Source: Heligmosomoides polygyrus polygyrus (taxonomy: Eukaryota > Nematoda > Chromadorea > Rhabditida > Heligmosomidae). From it: a stretch of 64,000 nt of DNA. Numbering within the stretch: the stretch's first letter is position 1; each line of letters starts with the position of its first letter. The stretch covers positions 11,408,001 through 11,472,000 of the forward strand of contig OX377202.1 of the NCBI GenBank assembly GCA_947396885.1, written 5' to 3'. The notes beneath the pieces are model-generated. The model did no database searches and was not told where the DNA came from. It worked only from the letters and a program-made list of their open reading frames with translations. The position numbers were made by a program, and so were the translations under genes. Of the stretch, positions 20,901-32,900 are shown one piece after another.

Positions 20901-23900
20901 GCCTTTTCGCAACGTTTATAACTTTCGTACTAGAAACCTTACGAGTAGGTATCGGGCATCATCCACCGACCACGAATTTTCTGTTTCTTGGATCGAATGC
21001 CGTAATGGCAATGTGTATTGCGTGCGGAATCTCTTCATCTGGTAAGATACTTAGATGTTTGTCTCTCACTCTTATTTAATTGTTCACGCAAAAATCAAAC
21101 ATTTATAAGGCCGGAATGGAATAGGAAGATTTCGTTGTGATGTCTGCTGTGATGCAAGACTATACTCCATGCAGACTGTAGCCGCTATGCAGATCACATG
21201 TTATCTCTATAAATACTAGGCGATTCTGCTTCTTCCGTCATTGAAGCTATCGCAGTTTATGCAATTGAAACCTGGGAGATGTCAGCGATCATTATTCGAG
21301 GATAGATGACCTCCATCTGCATCTGCCTGATGTGAATAAAGCGAACTCGCTCCACTGAACGCTAAACGAATGAAGTAGTGTTGCGCCGCCACGGATCGAC
21401 GTCGACTGAGCGCTATACATTGGATCCGATCGAAAATCTTTGGATAATTGGGTGATTCCGATAACGCTAATTTCGCGGACCCTGGATTTTCGGATGATCC
21501 AGATCAACTTCGTGGGCCCCAACGGCAATTTGGCGGACCATGGATTTTTGAGTGGCTCGGATACGGGCAATCTTGCGGGTCTCGGATTTTTGGATGACTT
21601 GGATCGGAATATACTAATTGGATTCCACAAAATAATTCATCAAGATCCAATGTATACTGACCGCGCATATGTTTTGTGTATCGGTCGCTTAGAGTAGCTT
21701 TGCTGTGGTTCTCCCTTCGGAAAACAATATAAAAGCCGTGCATGAAACTGGTAGTGGCAACTGTTCATGAACTATCTGAAAATTTCCGGAGCAGAAATTA
21801 AGAAATTGTCCAAGACTGACAGGGGTGGAAAGGGGGGGGGCGCTCGGGTCCAACTTAATGCTCTTTCTGAACGTAAACTGACGCTTCCGTAATCCCAAAG
21901 TCGTGGACTGAAAACAGTTAGTTTTATTCCAAACTTTTTCCTAGCTTAACTCTTTTTTGCTAGATACACTTGTACAACAGAAAACGTGAGTCGCCTTATG
22001 CGTCCTGTTGCGAATCGGTGGCCTCACTCACGAGGGAACATGCCCCTGTTGAGTGTGGTCCCCCATTCACCCCGTGGTGCTACGAGGTAACCAGAAACCC
22101 AGGACCCGGGGGACATACGGGGGACCCCATGGTGTGAACAGGCCACGCCCCCCCCCCTCCCTGGCAGACGGGGGCCCCGCGTGGTGAATTCTACCCCCTC
22201 GCGCTTACAGCGCCTGGATTGACGCACGCCCGCACCACGCGCCAGCCGCGGGTGCCTACGGTGCTGTATTGACCCCGGACTGTATTGAACACACACAACA
22301 CCCGAATACTACCCAAAGACCGAATGGTACCCAACTACAACACTAACCCCTAACTAACCCACTAACAACAACAACAGCAAATATACATAGCAATACCAAT
22401 ACCGATAAGACACTGTTAGGAGACTCACCACCTTCCTCGTCGTAGACAGCACAGTAGACAGATATAACCACGGTTCATTCCATATATCCACATCACACAG
22501 CCGCATCAGTATAATACCAGAGATGGGTGCTAGATAATATGGAATACAGGATTGCTGGGACCGCTCCGGCTGGAAGACTGTAGTGGCTATCCGAGGTTAG
22601 GCGAGCCCCATCCAGGCTCGCCGTCCTCCCTGTAATGCGGCCGGCTGTATTGCGTTGTGAGGAGCGGCAAGGCTCCGCTCAGGAGATCCCCGGGATGTTG
22701 ACAGAAGCGGGCTCACATGTGCGGCGCCCCAGAGCCGCGCCCGCACAGCCGCTTGACGTGTCGACGGAAGTATAGAATGAGCCGGGCGGGGGCGGCGCAC
22801 CGCAGTCCCCGCAGACCAATAGCGTGCGCGGGCAGGCCGAGCCTCGGGAGCGCCTCATCAGGGTCCCGAGCGGATACGGCACCCCGCGGGAGTTTGAATA
22901 TAAGGTAGCGAACCATCGCATTCGCGACACGTCCAGCAATACGGGAAAATTTAAATCTAATCAAAGGGAAACCGATACCGCACGCAAACAAGATAAAAAA
23001 TCTGCATACAATGCTAAAAATACGCACGAGGTATAAAAATAAACAAAACGCGTTGGACACGATCACATTCTACATAAATAACTTGGGAAGTGTAATTGGA
23101 AGAGAGATTACCAAGAAAATGGTACCTTCCTAGGACTCTCCACCTGAACTACCTGAACTGCGATAGGGAGTCGAGTCACTGAGGCATAGTAGGACATCAT
23201 GATCATGCGTCCTACGAGACGTTGTAATTAGATTTAGCACCTTTTCATGCCTTTGCTGCTGGGAGCATGAATAACGTGCGCACCACGTCTGCTGCCTTTG
23301 CAGAATCCACTAAAATAAAAACCAAAACAACGTTAAACAGCGTTGATCTACGGTTGTTGCAGGATGGAGGGGGATGGTTTCTCCCCACTTGATCAATTAA
23401 AATACTCCGCGCTTCAGTGGCCTTCTTTCATGTTTCCCACCTTCTCTCCTAATGCGGTACTCAAAATCAAGGATCATCTAAAACAGCCGTCTAAATATCG
23501 TCTATAAAAATCGTTTAAAAACTGATTTACATGCATGTAGTGTTTATCTTTCTTCTGGCGCTTAGACAAGCTGTGATGTGGTAAGTAACTTCAACATAAC
23601 CAGAAGACCTGACATTTCAGCCATGGTCGTCCTTGTATTGGTGGTATACAGGAAATCTCTTAATCCGGACAATATTGCCACTCTGTTTGCAGCCACTATT
23701 GGCGACCTTTTAACGATTGGTATGATGGTATGAAATCTAACATTTGTCGACATTAGTTTTCTCGTGATGTTTTGTTTCACAGGCATCACCATATTCGATA
23801 TATGTTTTGTGTTTTTCGTGGCGTCAGTAACTGCTTGTGTTTCAACATCGAACACGAATAATTCAGACAAGCTACAGGCCCTTGTGAAAGTAGCCACGAA

Positions 23901-26900
23901 CATTCTGTGTTACATCACATGGTGCACATGACACTTCAGAATTCTCGCGTAAATATTACTACATCCGCATATGCCGATGGCAAGTATTCCAGTACTTTTC
24001 CAGTACTCCATGTAATTAATTATATAGGGTGTGCAGAACGTTTTGCAAAAATTGGGTGATTTTATTCAGCAAGTAGTAACAACAACAGAAACGATGGGCT
24101 GCTATTTCCAATATTTGCCATTGTAGCCACGACCTTCCTCCAACGATTAGGTAGTGCAGCGATCTCGTTTTTTGAGAACGAAGAGGAACGGGAAGCGATC
24201 TACCGCACGTTTAATGTCGATACGATCATTGAAGTTCTTCCATGTACAGAAAGCCTGGAGGCTTCTGAGTGGATAATAATCACAGAGGATAAGGTCTGAT
24301 GAGTACGTCGGTTGTGGTAGCCATATGCTACCTTACCTGCGCAGCTCGTCCTATGTTGCCTTCGTATGGTGGCGTCTCGCGTTGTCCATGGTCATGTAGA
24401 GTTTTCCACGCCGTAACGCAGAATGAGGGATGTGGGCAACCATCTCTCGCACTTTTCTACAAGACACCTCAAGGGTTCCAGTCTCACCCTTAGGCAGGAT
24501 GTCAAGTGAAGCCAGCCATCTCAAGAAAAGAAGAATGAGAGCAATTACCTTTTCCAGTGTCCTCGCCTTTTGGGAACGGACTACTGCCTGCGATCTACAG
24601 GAAGCCACTGCAGATTCCATTCAGGATTGTTGTATGATCTTTTTTCATCCTGTCCATTAATGAACTTGATCCATGCAGTCGTTCTCTTACGATTGAGAAG
24701 ATCACAACACCCCTCCCCCCATTCACTCGCCTTCAACGATGGTAACGACGTCAGGAGCGCGGTTTCTTTTGGTTCTGGAGCGACGGGGTCGTCGCTCTAC
24801 GTGATCGTTGGACGAAGGTCGTGGCTACAGATGGTGACTACTGCGAATAGTGATCCATCCTTTCTATCGTTGTTATTACTTGTTCATTGAATAAAATCAC
24901 TCAATTCTTGCAAATCTTTCTGCACACCTTCATATATGCATGTAATGCTGTTGTGAATCATGCAATGAAGTAAATAAATAAAAAAATTTAAATAAATTTA
25001 GTAAATTTCCCTTTTTTGGTCACGCTTCTAATCATATAGTTAGTTTGCGCCTGTGCGTGATTTTCTTTGTTTGATGCTATTTTCCCACTCTTACATGCAC
25101 ACACACTACTTGTCTTTCGGATTCTCACAAAAAACATTTGCTTATGATAATAATACCTGATTATTTTATTTAATATTCATACAAATAAATGGTCTACTAT
25201 GTTTTACTGACTGCTCTCTGCGTCGCTATAAACTTACTTTTTTACCCTTGTCTTGCTAGCTAGTCCAATAGCTACCCTCATTTTTTATTATATTATTACG
25301 TTTTTTTATTATTCTTTTATTTTTTAAAAATATTATTAAGTTTCACCCCTACGCGATTAACTAATTCTGACTTTTTTCTCGTTATGTTTCAGTTAATACG
25401 ATAACTGTATGGTCTACATTTTTCAGGCGAGCATCGCAATCGCATACTACCCGTTTGCTTCGATATCCATAGCTGTTCCACTCACAGTGATTGGAACATT
25501 TCTTACTCTCACTCCATTAGGTTTTTTCATAGCTTGTGAGTTAGTTGATAATACTTTTGCTGCAGATTCTCATTATCTCTAGTACATTGAAAAACCTTGA
25601 AAAATGCACTAAGTTCTAGGGAATTAATAGTTTCAAAGATTTCTGAAAATCATTCCTAGCAGTATAATTTAGGCCTTGTTTAGTGTGCGCGCGACGCGCG
25701 ACGCGATACATGCGTAGTGGCCAAATTGATCGAGCGACGCGATTGATCAATTCGGCTACTACACATGGCATCGCATCGTGCGTCGCACGCACACTAAACA
25801 AGGCCTCAGCTCTAGTTTGTAGTTGTGCCGCTGCGCTGCGCGGCATGGTGGCACAGATATCGACCGGGCGGCGTGAAAAATCAATATCTATGGCGATCGT
25901 GATGCCGCACCGCCTAGCGGCGCAAGTATAAACTAGGGCTTAGGCTGCGAAAAGGTATGTAGGTGTTCTCTTTTTTACTTACAAGCAATCACCAGCCCGA
26001 ACTTTAGCGGAGAAGCCCGTTTAGATATGGCTTAGTTCCTCAAATTTTATATAGAATTCAATGTTGCAGATAAGGATGAGCAAGCGTGGATAGCAGCGCG
26101 TGAGCAACTGCCCACGTTATTGCTAGCTGCTGTTTTATCCAGGTTGGAGAGAGCCTTTGTCGTTCATTAACTCTTGCTTTATGGAAAAGTTGTCTAAAAA
26201 CATGTCGCCACTAATGTTTTCTGGCGGATTTATGTCTGATGTTGAGTTGTTAGCAAAAGCTATAAAGCTATCAGAAGTACAGGGTGTCCCGAAATAACGT
26301 TCCCAAGTATTCACCGTCATAAAAACGGATGTAAAACAGACTAGAGCACGAAATTTTAGCATATCTTCATCAACATATTTACAAACACAACTATTATACA
26401 TTATAAGATCTCAAAACAACTTCCTTTGGCACGAATGCTGGCCTTCAGACGACGAGGAAAACATCCAGCGTAGCACGCACGTATTCCATTTGCATTTCTG
26501 CCCATGCCGTCAGAAGGCTTTCTTTCAGCGACTCGACCGATCGCTTTTTTAGAGCAGGCCTTGGTCTCCAAGTAAGACCATATAGAGTAGTCCATAGGGT
26601 TGAGGTCCGGACTGTGAGGAGGCCATTGTTCTGGGCTGATAAAGCCAGAAAGCCTGTCGCGACACCAGTCTTGTACGATCATCGATTTATGAGGTGGTGC
26701 CGAATTCTGCTGGAAAGTGAAAGGCTTGTCCTTGGGGACTGTCGTACTCCAGGGAGTCAAATTCTTTCCCAAGACTTTTTCCAGGTACATTTTTGAGTAC
26801 ATTTTCTCTCCTTTTTTGATGAAAAGCAACGGCGACTTTCCCGCGTATGTGACAGGGGCACAAACCACGACTGAATCCAGATGTCCGCAGCGTTCACGAA

Positions 26901-29900
26901 TCCTTCCCGCTTTGGGCCTATTCATACTTCGCGGCAAGAGCGACTCGTCGCCCGTGCAAAACATGGGTATCGATTAAAACCGAGCGCGCGCCGCCGAAAA
27001 GTGTTCATACTCCAGCGCCGGCGCTATCGCTCCAGTCGCTCTTGTCGCTCTAGTCGCTGCTGTCGCCTGTTCATACTTCCGCGCGCTGCGCACGCACCGC
27101 ACGCTGCGCTTTCGTCGCTCTTGTCGCTGCGGTCGCAAAGTATGAATAGGCCCTTTAACTACTGTTCTGGCAAGCACATGGCTGTTTGGCGATTCAGTGC
27201 TGCTTCGATAGTAAAAAAATTTTCGTTTGAAAAATGACGGCGGCGTGCTGAGCTGAGACGCTGAGTGAGTGCCTCGCATTTTCTTTCACGATTCTTCATC
27301 ATGTGTGGGAGAAGAATATGGCGATAAGACCATAGACCTTCTAACAGCGGTAAGACCTCAGCCCTAGCTTCTCATTGACCATGTGGCTCATGGAAGTTCT
27401 TGCCATCAGAAGCTTTTGCCATCATCCGTAAAGGTCTCTTGGGATTCCTCCACACCAGCTCACGAACACGTTTGGCATTCTGAGTTGAAGTTGCGGTAGG
27501 TGGTCTTCCTCTCCCAGGTCCAGTTCAATGCACCGAGCTCCTGGTATCCTTTGATGGTGTTGGAGACTGTTTTCCTACTCACAGAAAGCGGCTTCGAGAT
27601 GTTGCCTACCGATGCTCCGTTGTTATCGTGATGATGGGAACCCTCACAGGATGAGAAGTTGCGATAATGTAGCTAATCAGTATTGCAACTGGGTATTTAG
27701 CATCTGAGATCATGGTGAACACATCTAGCGCGAGAAAATGACCATAAGGCAGTGCATTATTGATGCATAGGTCAAGAAAAATGATAGGTCAAACATGTGG
27801 GACGTAATTTTGGGACACCCTGTAATTAGGCCATTGCCATATGTAATAAGCAGCGAAATGCCACAGAATAGCACTAAAGTTGGAAACTTTGTGCAGGCAA
27901 TGAGTGACGCGCAACGCGTAGACGATTGTTACTGGAGTAGTAACAGAAGATGTGGGCGTTTAACAAGCGGGTTCTACTGTCTTTTAAGCCCACAGCTGAA
28001 TCTGGGAGGGGGTCATTTACTGGAGTGTACAGTTGTTTTACACCTCTGTATTTCAGCGGAGCTGGAATTGTGCAGGCATTCGGAGCAACGAAGTTTCCTG
28101 AGCTCACGGCCTACCAACCACTGATAGCCGGTTATCTTTCCATTTATACATGGCTGTCTTCCTTGCTTAAAATACAATATATTCTTAAGGGAATCTTTTC
28201 ATATTACGTTACATGATAAGCTATGATCAGAGTGCGCTGTGTTTAGAAGCAGTTTCTCTCATGCAACCTAACCGCAATTTTTACTATATTCTCACTACAA
28301 AAAGAATCCATTTTTGAGCAGCGAATAATGAGTTTAAATAGGCAACTATAGTGTCTCTTCACAAGTTTTGAGACTAGGTCTAGAAATACCACATTTTGAC
28401 ATAGCATTTGCAATTTTTGCCGTGCAATGCGTATAGCTTGCATCGGTTAATCATCCTGCGGTTCTGTCAAGAAAAGTAATTCGCAATTTGGTGCTGTGCA
28501 TGAGAGTAGTTGGGATACAATGCAAAGGCGACTTCGGAAAGCATCAGTCGTACATAGAAAAAGCAGATCGTAAAAAGAAGGATGGGTTTTCGATGTTTTT
28601 AAAAGCTTTAAGAGAACGAAAACAATTCAGCTGACCTACTCTGCTCCAGGTGCTTAGACAACGTTGTGAAGTAGATAATGGTGTAGCTATTGGAAAATAC
28701 ATGTTTTGAAGGAGGAGCAGGCTGAAGGCTTAGATTATTTTTTAAGTTTTTTCATGAGCGGTGGCTGCTTCTGTTTTATTCAATAATAGTAGTTACACTC
28801 AGTCAGTTAGGTTAACACTACGTTTCGAAGACTAACTCTTGAGCCAATATTAATACATTAATACTTGTGACAAAACTATAAAAGGTACTACAGTACGACA
28901 CAGTTTTTTTTGTTTCAAGGCAACTCCGGCAATCGAGCTAGTCTTCAGTCGGCCAGAATCTCCTCCTACCTTCACACATATAAGGGCACAAACCGTCTAC
29001 AAAGGCGTTTGAATCCTTGGGCATACTACACCAGCGCAGGTGTGTTGTCTTCAAAACCCAACATTCATTATACATTCATTATATATACACTATATATAAC
29101 TTATACTGTCTACAATCACTGAACTGAATATTAGGCCTTTATCAACGCTTCAGAGCGTAGACGACGTCCATGGCCGTGACGCTTTGGGCGCGTGTAGCGC
29201 AGTCGGAGGAGGCGCCAGCTGTCGCTTGCACCCGATACCAGATTCCTGGTTCGGATTTTCCACCCAGGCCTTCCATCCTTCCGGGACCGATGAATTGGCA
29301 CCAGACGTGTCTAGGAAGGATAAAGCGCTGACTTGTTAATCGGCTGGGCACCGCAAGTCATTGCATGGCCAAACACGCATTCAAATCGCCTCCACGACTC
29401 CAGTAGAAGTAGAATACGTGGCGCATCCCAAAAGGGATTGAGTAACGCCATCCTTTATCCTTTATCCTTTATCAACGTTTCCACTGTCGTACGTGTTATA
29501 ATTTCGTCGCTATCCAAATAGGGCATTCAAAAAATGAAATGAATAACGAACATTATTGGTAATATGTTTTGGAAGGTATACTTTCTAAGAACTTTCCTAT
29601 TGTGTTATAAATTTAAGGTCTTTACATCTCACAGAAGGATGTGCCTCATCACGTTTTGCCTTCACATTATTGCCTCACTTCAAAATACTTTATTCAAAAT
29701 CGATGTGTTACTGTTACTTGTGCAAAACTCACAACAAAAGTAATCTATTTTCAGACCACGAAAGTCGAGCCGCACTGTTTCTAGTCGCTAGTGCTCCGGC
29801 TTTTCAACTGCTGTTCGTTCTCATTTCTCATCTCGTTGCCAATATCACGTTGAACCCACTGAAACTGAATGGTGTATTCCTAATAGGGTATCTGTGCACC

Positions 29901-32900
29901 GCATTTATTCAGGTAATCTGATTATTTATATTAGTCACATATAATAGTTAGAACTAGTGACGCTGTTTGTAGCGGCATTATCTGGCAGTTCAGCACCTGC
30001 GAAAGCGAAATTGTTCTGTTCGATTTTCATTTGCCCCAAAAATAAGCGTTTCTTACACCGTGGTCTTTCACCAGGCGACCGAGTATAGGATTGCGCCAGA
30101 AACAGACGGGGAAATCGATTTATTTGAGGAAAAAAATGGCAGCAACAACCGGTCCTGTTCACCTCTGCTGTGCTCGGCTGCTCGAGACCTCGATACTCGT
30201 GAAATCGATCTGATCTGACTAACTCAGCCGAATTGATCGACTGACTTCCAGATTGAGAGACCAAACCACTGAACCAGAACTGATTGCGGAGCGGCCGGCT
30301 GACTTTATATAGAGCTGAGACGGGGCAATGAGTGGATGCCGCGCCTCTAAAGGCCCCCACAGAGTTCCGCGGCGGCGCCGCGGCCCTATGCTCAACCATA
30401 TGGTAGAGACGCAGAGCTCGCCGCCGGCGGCGTCCCTGCCCTATCCTTAACCATAGCGGCGAGCGGCGTTGCCGCAGAACTCTGTGGGGGCCTTAAGGCC
30501 CCGTTTAAACTATGACCACTGTGCGTGGCGGCGCGACGCGACGCCACGCATAGTGGTCATATTGATTGTGCGACGCGATCGATCAATTTGGCCTCATGGC
30601 GTGGCCATCGCATCGCGCCGCGACGAAGTACCAGGCTGTCCAACAATTCCTATCCGAAAATTTTTAAAATTCTATAATATTCCTTAGAAGTGTTATAATA
30701 TCAGGCAAGTGTAAATACCTTCCAGACGGTTCTCCAGAGTTCCACGCTAGGGGTATATAAGGCGCAGTCGCCGCGTCTAGCTACCAGTACAAGCTAAAAT
30801 GGACCAAGGTCGAATTCGTACTTTCGTGTACTACGACTGGCTGCTGGGCAACGACACAGGCACCGCGGTCACCAACATCTGCAGAGCATGCAAGGAGGAT
30901 GCAGTGTCCCAGCGCACAGTCAGGCGCTGGTTCAATCGTTTCGAGAGCGGCGACACGAGCCTCGAGGACAGGGAACATCCGCTGAAGATCATGCTCTGCT
31001 GCTGGTGGGACGCCAAGGGCATGCTGTACTTCGAGATGCTCCCGCAAGGCAGGACGGTCACCGCCTCCATCTACACCGATCAGCTCGAGAAACGAGCCGC
31101 CGCCATCCGAGAAAAGCGTCCCCAACGGGCCTCGGTCCATCTGCTGCACGACAACGCGCGCCCCCACGTGGCGAAGGGGACCCAGCAGAAGTTGGCGACG
31201 CTTGGCTAGGAGACGTTTGCCCATCCGCCATATTCCCCGGACCTCGCCCCCTCCGACCATCACTTGTTCCGCCCGCTGAAACACCATTTGGCCGGAAGAA
31301 AATTCACCAACTACGACAACCTCAAATCCGACATCGCGGACTTCTTCGAGTCGCAGCCCCAGGAGTTCTGGGCGAAGGGCCTCGGCGACCTGCCCAATCG
31401 ATGGGACATTGTTGCGGATAACTGTGGTGATTATATTGTTGATTAGACTTGTTTTTCAATAAAGTTGAAAAAATTAAAAATGGTGAAATTTTCGGACAAG
31501 AATTATTGGACAGCCTGGTATAACATAGGCCAAGGCCGTAGTTTATACTTGAGCCACCGCAAGACGCAGCACCACGATCGCAGTAGATATCGATTTTTCG
31601 CGCTGCCCGATCGATATCTATTCCGATTACGGTGCCTCGTCGCGTAGCGACGCAACTATACGCTAGGGCTAATTGGCCAGTCCGGGCACAGGCATGTCGG
31701 ACCTCGATCGATTGCTTTCTCTGCTGGGCCAACACATATACAACGGAAACAACATAACACGGGCCAATGGCCAATACAACAAAAACAATATAACACCAAT
31801 AATACGAGTAACCTAACAATATCAGCAAGCTACTCACAAAATTATCACATCTGCGAGGTATCGCGCCTCGGCTGTTCTTCACACGTTCACTTTTTATGAG
31901 GTCAGTAAAATTGTATAAAAGCTACCCCACGTTGGATAACTCGCAATAAAGAAGACTTAAGAGAGGAGCAGTGCCCTATTGGTCTGGTGAATAACAATGA
32001 GGAGCTCGAGCAAAACCTCGTTGAATAGTAGCTCCTTAGCCATCGTCCGATGTGGCATGATATGACGTCATATGAAGAATCATGTTCAGCGCGTTTTTTA
32101 CCAACTGGGTGACAAACAGAGAAAAGAGAATGTTAAGATTATGCACGCTGATCTCGCAAGAACCTCTAACATTCAATGTTTCTTCAGGAGATCACGTAGA
32201 GGCAAAATCGGTGACATATTTCGAACAATCAATTTAAAATCAAAACAACAACAAGGAGCAAAATACTTTACAACGGAATCGCTTTTGCTCTTAGACGTTA
32301 TGAGTTTCAAGTAAGAAAAAGAATAACTAAATGGAGAGTTCTTCGTTAAGTGTTTAAGGAGTTCGTCAATAGATGATCAACTCCTTAAACAAATAAAAGG
32401 TGCCGATCTTGCTCCAAAATCGAAGCAGTTACCATCCAGTAGTAGTGTGAATATGACACAGAGAAGACTTCACCTTAAGCAAAGCATATGAATGTCAGAA
32501 AAAATGTATCAGAAACGGAATACGGTACGATTCCTTTATTATTTCTAGTATAATTTTAGGTGGGCGCGTGTAGCGCAGTCGGAGGAGGCGCCGACTGTGG
32601 CCCGCACCCGAAACCAGGTTCCTGGTTCGGATTTCCTGCCCAGGCAAACCAAGCCTTCCATCCGTCCGGGGTCGGTGCACTGGTACCGTACTTGTCTGGG
32701 AAGGATAAAGCGCTGACTTGTTCATCGGCTGGCCACCGCAAGTCTTTGCATGGCCAAGCACGCAGTCACGTCGCCTCCACGACATCCCGTAGAAGTAGAA
32801 TGCGCTGGCGCATCCCAGAAGGGATTGAGTAACGCCGTCCTTTATCCTTTATCCTTTATAATTTTAGGTGGGCGCGTGTAGCGCAGTCGGAGGAGGCGCA

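Noticed and set aside
21990..23070. GC-rich block as ribosomal DNA or a transferred bacterial piece
   Set aside because: No rRNA core motifs and no coherent bacterial reading frame; only composition is unusual.
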